Below, one piece after another: positions 11,646 to 21,050 of a DNA stretch of 64,000 bases (the stretch's first letter is position 1; each line of letters opens with the position of its first letter). Location: contig WHVA01000277.1 in NCBI GenBank assembly GCA_015179125.1, positions 83,419 through 147,418 of the forward strand, written 5' to 3'. This DNA is from Gautieria morchelliformis (Eukaryota; Basidiomycota; Agaricomycetes; Gomphales; Gomphaceae). Both the position numbers and the translations under genes were made by a program. Below the pieces are notes generated by a model. That model worked only from the letters and a program-made list of their open reading frames with translations, did not search any database and had not been told where the DNA came from.

Positions 11646-11658
11646 TCACCCCCCTCTC
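11646..11658 (-). other. Polypurine tract
   Basis: Read on the minus strand, GAGAGGGGGGTGA directly abuts the TG that starts the 3' LTR. This is the expected site and composition for second-strand priming in LTR retrotransposons. A nearly identical tract precedes the LTR of the second chromovirus fragment at 18668-18679. Confidence 0.85.
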
Positions 11659-11698
11659 AATGCTTGTCGTCCCGACAAGCACAGCTGCCACCTAGCCC

Positions 11699-12253
11699 TC
11701 AACATCCACCGAGACATCGTTTCCAAGTATGCCACAGGCGGGACCACCATCTCTCCTGGCCCTTCCCTTCCTGGTAACGCAGGTCAATGATGAGCTCAGG
11801 GGGATTGGGGTCCATGGGCAAGTGCGGCCCTCGGAACCTTGCTCGACGTATTCGCTCTCCTGCCATGTTACGGAAACGCCGCCCCACCCAGCCTTCGAAA
11901 GTGTAGGGGGTTCCACAAGGGGGGGTTCCATTGTTGAGGAAGACAGGGTCGCCGACGTAGTACGTGTTCTCTCGTCTGTGTCGGGGTCTGAGGAATGCGA
12001 GTGCAGGGCGAGTGGGTGCCTGACTCTCCGCTGGTGTGAGGTCCTCAGAGCTGACGGACCACTTTGAAGACCATGCGACGTCGAGATCACGGCAGTCAAG
12101 CATCCTTTGTAGCTTGGCTTCACTGGCTGCTCTGGATGACGAGAAGCCGGAGAAGTGCAGGAGAGTGGGATCGACACGTGACATGTTTGGCAGGTCAGAG
12201 AGGTTTTGGGTGAAGCTGGGGAGGGCAACAAGCTCAATGGCGGGCGAGGACAT
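11699..12253 (-). CDS. ORF3 of the chromovirus, unknown function
   Basis: This ORF runs from the ATG at 12251-12253 (MSSPAIELVALPSF) to a TGA at 11699 and encodes 184 residues. It lies between the pol stop and the polypurine tract, where most chromoviruses have only a short untranslated stretch. The protein has no transmembrane segment or zinc motif I can see. It is rich in Trp, Arg and Pro (KWSVSSEDLTPAESQAP; NGTPPCGTPYTFEGWVGRR; RWWSRLWHTWKRC). I do not recognise a family. It may need a subgenomic or spliced message. An overlapping ORF in another frame (11692-12237) is slightly shorter and looks less protein-like. Whether it is conserved as protein needs comparison with other copies. Confidence 0.5.
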   Translation of the reverse strand: MSSPAIELVALPSFTQNLSDLPNMSRVDPTLLHFSGFSSSRAASEAKLQRMLDCRDLDVAWSSKWSVSSEDLTPAESQAPTRPALAFLRPRHRRENTYYVGDPVFLNNGTPPCGTPYTFEGWVGRRFRNMAGERIRRARFRGPHLPMDPNPPELIIDLRYQEGKGQERWWSRLWHTWKRCLGGC

Positions 12254-12359
12254 GGTTGATGGATGTGGTGGGGTCGATGCAGTGGAAGTGAGCGGTCACA
12301 GGTGGAGAGGGGATATATAGCTTATCGGAATGAATTGGTTAGGCGGAGGCCGATATCGC

Positions 12360-15300
12360 TTATCTTTGGGGTTCTGGACCCTTGACATCATAAGTAGAAG
12401 CCCTGCCTGCTGTCCAGTCGAAGAGAGTTTGCCTGGAAGGTTCTGTGAAGTTCTGAAATCTCTGGAAGGGGAGGGACATATATGTGGCTGCTGAGATACG
12501 CTGAGGTGCCTCTGGGTTCTGCCGGTGAAATTCTTTAACGAGTCGCTTTGCCCCAGAGACATCTTTCGCTGGTAGCCAGAGATCGTCGGCAGCTCCATAG
12601 CCCTTCCAGCGCACGAGATACTCCAACCTTCCACGGAACATCCTGCTGTCTAGAATCCTTTCAACTTCATATTCTTCGGCTCCATCCCGTATGACAGGGG
12701 GGGGTGGTGGAGGGGCATGACGTTCAAGGATTGGGTCATCTTCATATGGCCGAAGCAGGACGACAGAGAACACTGGATGTGTGCGACCAAAGGATGTAGG
12801 AAGATTTAGACCATAGGCATTTCGTGAGACCACCTTATTAACAGTGTAGGGGCCTAGCCACTTGTGGTCTAGCTTCTTCATTGGGCGAGTGGTTGTGATG
12901 TTTTGTGCATTGAGCCAGACCTTGTCACCAAGCTTATAAACTGGGGCTGCTTTATGGTGCACGTCATAGAAGCGTGCCATGTCCTCTGCTGCCTTGGACA
13001 GGGCCGAACGAGCTTCTCTTGTGGCCGCTTCCATCCGTGTTGTGAACTCATCCAGGGCCTCGAGTCGAGTTTCCCGGACTGGTTCCAGTCCCAGCCTTGG
13101 ATGTTGGCCACTGTCCAACATGAAGGGTGTAGTCTGGGTTGAGGCATGGATTCGGTTGTTATAGGCAAACTCGGCCAAGGATATCCATTCAAACCAATCA
13201 TCCTGACGCTGGTTGATGAATAGTCGAAGGTATTGCTCAATCTCCTGATTAACCCTTTCAGTCTGTCCATCAGTTTGGGGGTGATAAGCAGTAGAGGCAG
13301 CGACTTTGACACCAAGAAGTTTGTTCAGTTCACGCATGAACTGGGAGATGAACTGTGTGCCTCGATCACTGATGATTTCTTCAGGGAGCCCATGAAGTTT
13401 CCAAACATGATCACGGAAGAGTCGGGCAACTCCCACCGAAGTTACATCTGAAGTGGTGGGAATGACATGTGCACGCTTTGAGAGGCGATCGACGACAACA
13501 AGGAGAGCATCATAGCCATGACTGGTAGGCAGTTCTACGATCAAGTCAACAGACATAACCTGCCATCTACGGTCTGGGATACGGTTTGGTAGAAGCTTGC
13601 CAATGGGAGAAGCAGGGAAGGTTTTTGTCCGGTTGCACAGGTCACAGGCCTTCACGTATTTTGCAATGTAACGTCCCATCCCAGGCCACCAGTAACTCCG
13701 AGCAACTAGTTCAGTGGTTCTCCAACGACCAGGGTGACCGGTGAGAGGCATGTCATGGTGCGCTTTCACTATGTCATGTCGTAGTTTTGCATCAAGCGGC
13801 ACGTACACTTTGTTGTGATAGAGGACAAGCCCATCCTGTTCAGACCACTCTTCTCCTCGTAAATTTCCAGAGGAGCCCAGTTCTTTGAGAGCCTTGACAA
13901 CCTTTTCATCCCGGTCTACACAGTTCCTTACTCGATTGAGGAAAGCATCACCTTCACCTGGGACTAACTGCGCACCAGCCTCTGGAGGATTCGCCTTGAT
14001 GTGGAACAAGTCAGGGGTAAGTAAGACTTGATTTTGGTTGTCTTCCTCCCCCCGCTTATGATCCACGCGTCGTGAGAGTGCATCAGGCTTGGCTGAATGA
14101 CGACCAGGACGATGGATCAGCTCAAAATCAAAGCGAGAGAGGTAGAGTGACCAGCGTGCTTGACGACGGTTCAGGTTTTGTGCAGTGCGGAAGTAGGTGA
14201 GATTCTGATGGTCATTGAGAATCTCAATCTTGTGCTTCGTTCCCTCTAAGATGTGGCGCCATTCCTCTAATCCCCGAATCACAGAAAGAAGCTCCTTGTC
14301 ATGGATGGCATAGTTGCGTTCAGCATCATTGAGGCTTTTGGAGACAAACCCCACAGGCCGCCATTTGCCATCATCACATAGCTGGGACAGTACTGCTCCT
14401 GTGGCATAGGCTGAGGCATCTGTTTCAAGACGGAAATGTTTGTCTTGATCAGGGAGGACAAGGATCGGTGTTGAGGTGATGAGGAGTTTGAGCTTGTCGA
14501 AGGACATTTGCTCTGGGCCATTTGGATCCCAAGACCATTGGGCATCCTGTTTTGTCAACTGGTTGAGGGGCTTTGCAATGTGTGAGAAGTCTTCCACAAA
14601 TCTACGGTAGAAGTTGATGAAACCAAGGAATGATTTGACTTCAGTGACGTTACGTGGTATTGGCCAGTCCCGCACCCCTGCAACCTTGACTGGGTCCATG
14701 GCAACCTGTCCTTGAGAGAGGATGAGGCCGAGATACTCCACCTCTAGTTGCTCAAATAGGCATTTTTCAGGTTTGAGGTACAGGTTGTTGGCCCGGAGGA
14801 TTTCAAGGACACGTCGTACAATCCTACGATGTTCTTCAAGCGACTCTGTGAAGATGAGAATGTCGTCCATGAACACCACCACAACCCCTTCATCGATGAG
14901 ACTCTTGAAGATGTCATTCATCATCGTCTGGAAGGTTGCTGGGCTGTTCGTGAGTCCAAAGAACATGACTAGAGGTTCATACAGGCCCCTATTTGTCCGA
15001 AAGGCTGCCTTCCACTCATCTCCCTCTTTTATGCGTACATTATTATATCCCCAGCGAATGTCAAGCTTTGTGAAGTATTTAGCCCTTCCAGCAGCAATCT
15101 TATTCATGATGTCTGGAACAAGGGGCAAAGGATAGGCATTCTTGATTGTTATATCATTGAGCTTCCGGTAGTCTTGCACAAATCTAAGACTGCCGTCCTT
15201 TTTCTTCACAAAGAAGACTGGAGATGCCATAGGTGACTTGGAAGGACGGATACGATGGCTCTTCAGGTTCTCCTCAAGGAAGTTATCCAGTTCCCTTTGC

Positions 15301-16274
15301 TCAACCGGTGACATTGGGTAAACCTTTGTGCTGAAGGGTTGTGCACCTGGAGTGAGCTCAATTGCATGGTCCCAGGGCTTTCGAGGAGGCAGTTGGTCAA
15401 ATGACTCCTTAGAAAACACATCCTTGAACTCCTGGTATGGTTTGGGGACAAGGTCCTCGAAGGATCTGACTGGTGCAGACTTGCTGGCCCGTTCAGCAAG
15501 CTGTTGGGAGACAGTCCAGCCTGCGCCAATCATTTCAGGACTCTCATTCACAAAGATGACAAAGGTCCTGTCTCCTTCCTCAAGTAGGGAGCGGGTGTGC
15601 TGTATGGGAACCTCCTCTTGATCTACACTCTCTTCTGGAACAGTTTCGACTGTGGGCCCTCTGACAACAGGTCTGCCCCCACATGACTTGGGACAGCGTG
15701 TCATCTTCACATCTCCTGTACGCCAGTCAACTTCTGGGTTGTGTTCAACAAGCCATGTGTGACCAAGAATGATGGCAAGTCGTCCAAGGCTCGTGACGGA
15801 GAATGTGGCACGTTCCGTATGATCCCCAAAGGTGCAAATGAGGTCAACTTCTTCCTTGATTGAGCCAGCCTCATTTGGGGTACCATCAATATTGTAGACG
15901 GGGATGGCACGGGGTAGGGGACGGGTCCGAAGTCTGTGTTCCCTTACAAACTCCACATCGATGAACATCCCTGTAGCACCACTGTCAAGGAGGGAGTCAA
16001 TTGCAAGTGGATGCCCTGTGTCAACGGAGTGGACCTTGAGAGGTACTTTGGTGCATCGGCGGAGGTCAGCAGTACGGACATATAGAGGGACTGGAAGGTT
16101 TGCATTAGCAACTGGAGCGATGGGTTGGGTTTTTGGCATGGCTGGTTTGGTTTCAGTTCGATCAGGGATAGGAGAAGGATGCATCATATCGCCTGTGATC
16201 CCTATTGTACATGTTTCGAGAACTGAAAACCGATTCGTCGAGCGGGGCATGTCTTTCACCGCTGACTGGCCTAA
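12360..16274 (-). CDS. Chromovirus Pol polyprotein (protease, RT, RNase H, integrase, chromodomain)
   Basis: One uninterrupted frame of about 1,305 codons. In order: aspartic protease (SLLDSGATGMFID), reverse transcriptase (YPLPLVPDIMNKI, FTKLDIRWGYNNVRI, catalytic VFMDDILIF), RNase H (ETDASAYATGAVLSQ, DKELLSVIRGLEEWRHIL), HHCC integrase finger (HHDMPLTGHPGRWRT to CDLCNRT), integrase core (DRLSKRAHVIP, SDRGTQFIS, YHPQTDGQTERVNQEIEQYL), GPY-type module (KWLGPYTVNKVV) and a C-terminal chromodomain (YEVERILDSRMFRGRLEYLVRWKGYG). The frame is -1 relative to gag and is open through the gag stop, so it is probably made as Gag-Pol by frameshifting at 16274-16280. The first in-frame ATG is near 16250. 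All catalytic residues look present. The chromodomain should direct integration to marked chromatin, as is known for this clade. Confidence 0.92.
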   Translation of the reverse strand, partial: LGQSAVKDMPRSTNRFSVLETCTIGITGDMMHPSPIPDRTETKPAMPKTQPIAPVANANLPVPLYVRTADLRRCTKVPLKVHSVDTGHPLAIDSLLDSGATGMFIDVEFVREHRLRTRPLPRAIPVYNIDGTPNEAGSIKEEVDLICTFGDHTERATFSVTSLGRLAIILGHTWLVEHNPEVDWRTGDVKMTRCPKSCGGRPVVRGPTVETVPEESVDQEEVPIQHTRSLLEEGDRTFVIFVNESPEMIGAGWTVSQQLAERASKSAPVRSFEDLVPKPYQEFKDVFSKESFDQLPPRKPWDHAIELTPGAQPFSTKVYPMSPVEQRELDNFLEENLKSHRIRPSKSPMASPVFFVKKKDGSLRFVQDYRKLNDITIKNAYPLPLVPDIMNKIAAGRAKYFTKLDIRWGYNNVRIKEGDEWKAAFRTNRGLYEPLVMFFGLTNSPATFQTMMNDIFKSLIDEGVVVVFMDDILIFTESLEEHRRIVRRVLEILRANNLYLKPEKCLFEQLEVEYLGLILSQGQVAMDPVKVAGVRDWPIPRNVTEVKSFLGFINFYRRFVEDFSHIAKPLNQLTKQDAQWSWDPNGPEQMSFDKLKLLITSTPILVLPDQDKHFRLETDASAYATGAVLSQLCDDGKWRPVGFVSKSLNDAERNYAIHDKELLSVIRGLEEWRHILEGTKHKIEILNDHQNLTYFRTAQNLNRRQARWSLYLSRFDFELIHRPGRHSAKPDALSRRVDHKRGEEDNQNQVLLTPDLFHIKANPPEAGAQLVPGEGDAFLNRVRNCVDRDEKVVKALKELGSSGNLRGEEWSEQDGLVLYHNKVYVPLDAKLRHDIVKAHHDMPLTGHPGRWRTTELVARSYWWPGMGRYIAKYVKACDLCNRTKTFPASPIGKLLPNRIPDRRWQVMSVDLIVELPTSHGYDALLVVVDRLSKRAHVIPTTSDVTSVGVARLFRDHVWKLHGLPEEIISDRGTQFISQFMRELNKLLGVKVAASTAYHPQTDGQTERVNQEIEQYLRLFINQRQDDWFEWISLAEFAYNNRIHASTQTTPFMLDSGQHPRLGLEPVRETRLEALDEFTTRMEAATREARSALSKAAEDMARFYDVHHKAAPVYKLGDKVWLNAQNITTTRPMKKLDHKWLGPYTVNKVVSRNAYGLNLPTSFGRTHPVFSVVLLRPYEDDPILERHAPPPPPPVIRDGAEEYEVERILDSRMFRGRLEYLVRWKGYGAADDLWLPAKDVSGAKRLVKEFHRQNPEAPQRISAATYMSLPFQRFQNFTEPSRQTLFDWTAGRASTYDVKGPEPQR

Positions 16275-17356
16275 AAACCCTTTCCTTCATCTTGGACAGG
16301 GGCTTCCACCTTCTGTTTGCGTTCCTCCATCGCCGCTGCCACAGATTTAGAGACAATTGCTGCAATGTCCGCCTCCGTGAGGTTTGCGCGGATTCGTGGC
16401 TTGCGAGGTTCAGGACAGTCTGGTGAAATGTGACCAGGTCTCTTACAGTTGTAGCAGGTCCGTGTTTCGGTGCGGCGGCGGGATGAGTCAATGTCCATAG
16501 GTGTCGCATTACTGGGTGGTGCTGTGACAACAGGAGCCATAGCAGGAGTGTGGAGTGGACGGGCAGGAGGAGGGCGATTAGGGACATGAGGTGTCTGTGC
16601 CTTCCTGACCTCTAACAGACGGCGATGATTGCGGTCAATCTGACAGGCTGCTTCCTTCCAGGCTTTGAGGTTGGATGGAAGAAAGGGCTGGGCGTGGATC
16701 TTATCAAGGATACCTGCTGGAAGGCCACGAGCATAGGCATCCTCGAGTGCCTCATCATTAAAGCCTGTCCTGCCTGCCAGGATCTCAAATTGAGCCGTGT
16801 ATTCATCTGCCGACATTCCTGACGCCATCCTAAGGTCATGCAGTTTAGTGCGAGCCGTTCTGGCACGATCTGGGTCACCAAAGGCCTCCTCCACACGTTT
16901 AATGAACCCCTCCAGAGTAGATATAGAGGAGGTGCCATCAATGACAGCCTGTGTCTCGTTGTGTGCCCATATCTCCGCAGAGCCTCCTGTCATGAAGGAA
17001 AGAGCATATAGGATCTTTGTGCGCTCATCTGGGAAGGATGCCGGGTGGACAGCGATGGACAATCTGATAGACCTGATAAACCCTTCAGTCTCTACACGGT
17101 CTCCATTGAACTTCTCCGGTTCCGCTGCTTTGATAGAGCGAGTAGATGGAGGGACACTGTGAGGTACTGAGGGCGCAAGGGCTTGAGCAGCAGCATTGGC
17201 TAAGTGGTCGTGCACGTTAACAATCTGACTGTGCAGTTCCTGATTCTGCAGTTGAAGTTGCTGCAGCTGCTGTGCTTGGCTGGAAAGGAGGCCTCGAAGA
17301 AATGGCCCATGGTCACCCAGGGAGTCCCAGTATGCGTCTGGGAGTTGGTCTGCCAT
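16271..17356 (-). CDS. Chromovirus Gag (capsid and CCHC nucleocapsid)
   Basis: The ATG at 17354-17356 starts MADQLPDAYWDSLGD. The open frame extends further up into the LTR but has no ATG there. Features are a Gln-rich coil (SSQAQQLQQLQLQNQELHSQ), a retrotransposon capsid domain (KFNGDRVETEGFIRSIRL, MTGGSAEIWAHNE, EEAFGDPDRARTARTKLHDL, YTAQFEILAGRTGF), a basic Pro-rich linker and one CCHC knuckle (CYNCKRPGHISPDC). It ends EGKGF-stop at 16271, with the slippery heptamer covering the last two sense codons. About 361 residues, a usual size for fungal Ty3 Gag. Confidence 0.9.
   Translation of the reverse strand: MADQLPDAYWDSLGDHGPFLRGLLSSQAQQLQQLQLQNQELHSQIVNVHDHLANAAAQALAPSVPHSVPPSTRSIKAAEPEKFNGDRVETEGFIRSIRLSIAVHPASFPDERTKILYALSFMTGGSAEIWAHNETQAVIDGTSSISTLEGFIKRVEEAFGDPDRARTARTKLHDLRMASGMSADEYTAQFEILAGRTGFNDEALEDAYARGLPAGILDKIHAQPFLPSNLKAWKEAACQIDRNHRRLLEVRKAQTPHVPNRPPPARPLHTPAMAPVVTAPPSNATPMDIDSSRRRTETRTCYNCKRPGHISPDCPEPRKPRIRANLTEADIAAIVSKSVAAAMEERKQKVEAPVQDEGKGF
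16274..16280 (-). promoter_or_regulatory. -1 programmed frameshift slippery heptamer between gag and pol
   Basis: On the coding strand the end of gag reads AAG GGT TTT TAG. This gives the heptamer G GGT TTT in the correct X XXY YYZ phase, directly followed by the UAG stop. A -1 slip here continues TTA GGC CAG into the pol frame, which is open without interruption. Geometry and frame are read directly from the sequence; use of the site is inferred. Confidence 0.75.
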
Positions 17357-17398
17357 AGGCTGAGATGAAGGCTGGTTAAGAAAAGTGTGTGGGGTCGT

Positions 17399-17418
17399 CC
17401 TATGAGCTTGATCTTCTG
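17399..17418 (-). other. Primer-binding site, probably self-primed
   Basis: Immediately inside the 5' LTR the minus strand reads CAGAAGATCAAGCTCATAGG. Its core AGATCAAGCT is perfectly complementary to AGCTTGATCT at 17575-17584 in the same LTR, where the transcript is expected to begin. That matches the Tf1/sushi type of self-priming chromoviruses. I see no match to a tRNA 3' end. Confidence 0.6.
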
Positions 17419-17811
17419 TGAGGGCAACACTAATGACGAAGCCACAACCAAAGATACTCAAGGAGACAAGAGCCGATACTAGGACAATGACCAACTGTGT
17501 AGTGGGTATCCTCAGGTTATAACTCTACCAACGATAGATACATGGGGACTTGCCTGTGTAGTGGGTATCCTCAGAGATCAAGCTGAGGAAACGCCACCAC
17601 ACGGGCTACAGTCTTATAGCGCTGGCAAGGCTTACATAATAGGGGAGACAGAAACTTGTAGAAGGTTACGGAAGGTGATGGAATGTGACATGTGATGGAG
17701 TGTGACAGAAGGTGATGGAATGTGATGGAAGGTTATGGAAACTGACGCAAGGTAACGGAAACTCATGGAAGGAAATAGAAACTTGTGGAAGGAAATGCGT
17801 GAACCCTGACA
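17419..17811 (-). repeat. 5' LTR of the chromovirus
   Basis: This 393-bp LTR runs TGTCAGGG...GCCCTCA on the minus strand. The U3 portion (outer end) is a string of diverged 10-12 bp TTCCATCACMTT units that could be an enhancer. A TATA box and the predicted transcript start follow. A 20-mer (TGTGTAGTGGGTATCCTCAG on the plus strand) occurs twice in the R/U5 part. Confidence 0.93.
17575..17619 (-). promoter_or_regulatory. LTR core promoter: TATA box and predicted RNA 5' end
   Basis: The minus strand has CTATAAGA at 17612-17619. About 30 bases downstream is AGCTTGATCT (17584-17575), the segment complementary to the primer site. TATA spacing and the self-priming complement independently point to the same start region. 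Confidence 0.6.
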
Positions 17812-18109
17812 CTGCACCCCTCGGTGCCTATGGCCTGGCACCTGTCAACGTCATGGCCGATGCCATCACCTGATAGGCGCGCCGTCCCTGATCGACCGCA
17901 CGTGGTCGACGCTCGAACTCCTGTATATCACCCAATTTATGAGTAATATAGCATGACATAAATCTCGTGTGATCGTCATCTGCGCCGACATCTATCATCA
18001 ATATAATTTCTGTTTCTTTTTGTTTTTTTTTTTTTGATTTTCTTTTCTTTCTTTATTAGTTTCTTTTTATATATAAATGATTTGAAGTGAAATAATTGCG
18101 TTTGTCACA
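17812..18109. other. Non-coding junction with pyrimidine tract
   Basis: The sequence right of the chromovirus does not continue the Tc1-like gene found on its left. It contains a T-rich run (about 18007-18070) and no ORF. The second chromovirus fragment begins at its right-hand edge. Confidence 0.6.
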
Positions 18110-18679
18110 ACAGTGAAGGCCAAGGATGACATGGCAAGGTGCTACAACCAATGCCGGGTTCCTGCCCCAGAGTACCAAGTTGGAGACAAGGTGTATTTAG
18201 ATGCAAGTGACATCCATACCACACGCCCTTTGCAGAAGCTTGCCCACCGCTACCTGGGGCCCTTCACAGTGATGTGGAGGGTTGGACGGAACACATACCG
18301 CCTCCGACCTCTGAACTCTATGTCCCGCCTCCATCCCGTCTTCAACGTAGTGAAGTTGCCCCCTGTGCTTGAGGACCCAATTCCAAGTTGGAAGACTCAT
18401 CCACCACCTCCACCGGAAATCGTAGATGGGGAAGAGCACTATGTGGTGGAATGGATCCTAGACAGCCAGTTTGTGCGAGGATGACTCCAATTCCTTGTGA
18501 AATGGGAAGGGTGTGGGCATGAGGAGAATTCGTGGGTCCCGGAGCAAAATGTTTCCGCTCCAGACAAACTGCACGAGTTCTATAAGACACACCCTAGTAC
18601 CCCTTGCCAGATCCGTTCACTGGCCTTTCAATCCCTCATGTCCCGTGCTTTGAGGACGCAGCACGCTAGAGGGGGGTGA
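18110..18679 (+). pseudogene. 3' end of a second chromovirus pol (integrase tail and chromodomain) with a stop
   Basis: The plus strand encodes AKDDMARCYNQCRVPAPEYQ, VGDKVYLDASDIHTTRPLQK, the GPY-like module (HRYLGPFTVMWRVGRNTYRL), RLHPVFNVVKL and a chromodomain (YVVEWILDSQFVRG, stop, LQFLVKWEGCGHEENSWVP). The TGA at 18482-18484 interrupts the chromodomain and would be cured by one base change (TGA for CGA). Everything upstream of the integrase C-terminus is missing. The frame runs to a TGA inside the polypurine tract AGAGGGGGGTGA at 18668-18679. Confidence 0.85.
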
Positions 18680-19150
18680 TGTCAAGGGACGTCCTGTTTT
18701 CCATTTCCAGTTCCAACACCACACCCAGTTCTGACTCCATTTCTGACTCCATTTCTGACTCCATTTCTGACTCCATTTCTGACTCCATTTCCGACTCCGA
18801 TTCCATCTCTGACTCCGCTTTTGGAAATGATTCCGCTTCTGGGAGAACTCCCCCCAGTTCTGTTCGCTTGCCAATTCCACTCCAATTTCTGACTTCTGCT
18901 CTCGGAACAGTGTTGGAAGTCAAGTGACTCACGTAATAGGTGGCATCAAGGGTTGATCAAGGGTCAGGGAGGTCAGGGGGATGCAGGGTTGATGGTGAGT
19001 GCCAAGTATTGTCCCTGGCTGCGGAGCGTAGTATAATACAGGCTTGCTGACATTGGGGGTCCTTAGACTTTTCTCTTTGGATTTCCCCTTGTCAGGTGAG
19101 AATCCCCTCTCTTGTATACTCTGTTCATTTATACATATTTTGGATTTTCA
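18680..19150 (+). repeat. LTR of the second chromovirus (3' LTR)
   Basis: Begins TGTCAAGGGACG directly after the polypurine tract. The right end is less certain; GGATTTTCA at 19150 is the best TG...CA end, giving 471 bp. It contains a TATA-like TATAATAC at about 19031 and a microsatellite in U3. No partner LTR is present. Confidence 0.6.
18727..18806. repeat. 12-bp minisatellite TCTGACTCCATT
   Basis: About six tandem copies, the last ones diverged, lie in the U3 part of the LTR. Both strands are therefore open in repetitive frames (SISDSISD... / SEMESEME...). These are not genes. Confidence 0.85.
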
Positions 19151-19460
19151 AGCACTGGTGCATACATCATGCACCGGCGGTATCTGTTAGCTCCACAAGC
19201 ATCTTTCATATCTACTTTAGTATAGCTCCATTCCAAACTACTTAAATAGCCAGGAAACAGGTATAGAATCTCAGGCAGTAAGAAACTCCAAATTGTGCTA
19301 TTGTAGATGGCTGTTTTGAAGCCACAGTTCTTGTTGTTTTGCTCTGAGACTCGCTTCAGCCCTTAGCTGGTGCTTGAAGACATTTATCCATAGTTCCCTT
19401 CACCCCTCATCATATATGTACGCAGCAGCTTGTGCACCGTGGTTTACAACAACTGCCACG
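19151..19460 (+). repeat. Dispersed repeat X, left copy (inverted partner at 29950-30260)
   Basis: Starts with the palindromic GCACTGGTGCATACATCATG and continues through GGCAGTAAGAAACTCC, GAGACTCGCTTCAGCCCTTA and TAGTTCCCTTCACCCCTCAT. The reverse complement of 29950-30260 matches this in order with moderate divergence. It abuts the presumed LTR end at 19150. Identity unknown. Confidence 0.75.
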
Positions 19461-19790
19461 TGCAGACACGCTCCTAGGCTACTTAGGATATTCTTTCATG
19501 AGAACTCTTGGATGCCAGTGAGCTTCTCCATTTGTTCTAAAGCGAGACGAGTCATGCTGCTCTTAATTACTGCAGCGTGACAAACACCCTAATGAGCTCT
19601 GCCTGAATTGGCATGGTATCACGGCCATCACTGCTTTGTCTTCTTTTCTCATCAACCATCACCACCTCGATGGCAGCCACTCCATTGTCTGCTGGCTCTA
19701 CGCAGGATCTTTCTGGTTCAGATAATGAGGTTCTAATCCAACAGGCTCTTGATGAATATCGCGCTGGGGACCAATCCACCCTTAAGCAGG

Positions 19791-21033
19791 TGTCAAGATT
19801 GGTTTTAGGCGTTAATATTGTGTATTAGTGAACACAGCGAATTCCCGAATAACTTGTGCAAAGAGGTGTGCCTTTCAGCGAATAAGGTGAACCAATAAAT
19901 GTTCAGAAGATAAGAGGGCTGCCTGAACGGGGCTCGCCCTATCTACAGTTGTAGCGAAGTGGCCTGTGATACTTGATGATGTAATGTGCAAGGTGTCACG
20001 GAAAGGGTGTCTAAGTAGCAACAATCCTTTCACCGGCGAAGGTGCTCCTTCGGAGCCCTTCTCTGACAGTGCAGATGATAGTACGAAGCCTAAGGTAGCG
20101 AAGGTGAAGTATGAAAACTCACCAGTGGTGCCTAAGTCCTCCTCTGGTCGAAGATAGAAATCTATAGGAGAGGGCTCAAGATGACGGCCACAGCGAGGTC
20201 AAGTTTTGCACAAGATGGATGTATGATAATTGAACTGGGGAATGTACATGCAAATGTAGACTAGTTATACCAAATGCTCATATGATATCAGGGAATAGGA
20301 AAGAGGCCACCATGAGTCAGGGTTGAATAGGGGTGCACAGTCAGGATACAAATAGGTGAAACACATATACAATGGAATCAAAGAGGAGTGCAAACATGAA
20401 ACGACGGGAAGGAAAGAGGGTGAAGGTACCTATGTACGAAAACACACCTTGAGACCTGCATACACGCTACCCTGCATGGAGTCTTTGCCTGCTGGGTGGA
20501 TCCCACACGATCTACGGGTAGGACATCCCACGAATGTATTTCGGCCATAGGAACGCTCAAAGGGTGTTGGGTCGAGAAGGTGATGGGGCCAGTGATGAAC
20601 CATCAAGCCAGGTAAAGAATGTTGATCGTGTTTGATGGTGTGCCTATTGGCGAATGATGCGAATAGCAAATGGTTGTTTGCCAAATGCAGCGAAGGGTGA
20701 ATGGAATGATCATAGAAGAGGCGTGGGCAAAGGGAAGGGTGAAACTGAGTGAACATGGAGGAGGATTGGTGCAAGGGAAAATAGGGGTAGCTGGGTACAA
20801 GAAATAAACAAGTCACAACGTCTGGTTGTAGGAACACCCAACGGGGGTTGAGCCGAGAAGGTGATAGGACCTGTGGCTGGGTAAAGGATGCCGATCGGTT
20901 TTGATGCCGTGGCTACTGGCGAATGACGAGGGTAGCGTATAACTGTTCGGTGAATTCAGCGAAGAGAAAACGGAGTGAATATAGAAGTGGAGTGATGAAG
21001 TTACTGGGTATAAGAAACAAAAGGGTCATGACA
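19791..21033 (+). repeat. Solo LTR a (~1.24 kb) with 5-bp target duplication
   Basis: Runs from TGTCAAGATTGG to GGGTCATGACA and is flanked by GCAGG on both sides (19786-19790, 21034-21038). TG...CA ends and a 5-bp duplication identify a solo LTR. It aligns with 27581-28611 over most of its length but carries an internal duplication of about 210 bp (about 20550-20815 versus 20830-21033). Scattered short ORFs are not conserved between copies. Confidence 0.85.
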
Positions 21034-21050
21034 GCAGGCCGCCTTCGTAC

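Larger units (their letters stand above)
11273..17811 (-). mobile_element. Ty3-type LTR retrotransposon with chromodomain (chromovirus), structurally complete
   Basis: The element is on the minus strand: 5' LTR 17419-17811, primer site, gag 16271-17356, pol 12360-16274, ORF3 11699-12253, polypurine tract 11646-11658, 3' LTR 11273-11645. LTRs run TG...CA and differ at roughly ten sites plus one ~20-bp indel, so it is not brand-new. No internal stop is seen. The five bases outside the LTRs (GATGT and CTGCA) do not match, and the Tc1-like gene on the left does not resume on the right. Either one flank was rearranged or the element arose by recombination between two copies. Confidence 0.93.

Noticed and set aside
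17419..17494. Gag start inside the LTR
   Set aside because: The open frame extends into the LTR, but the codon there is TTG. The first ATG is at 17354-17356, inside the element.
18682..18932. Overlapping open frames on both strands with SISDSISD / SEMESEME repeats
   Set aside because: They are translations of a 12-bp minisatellite in an LTR.
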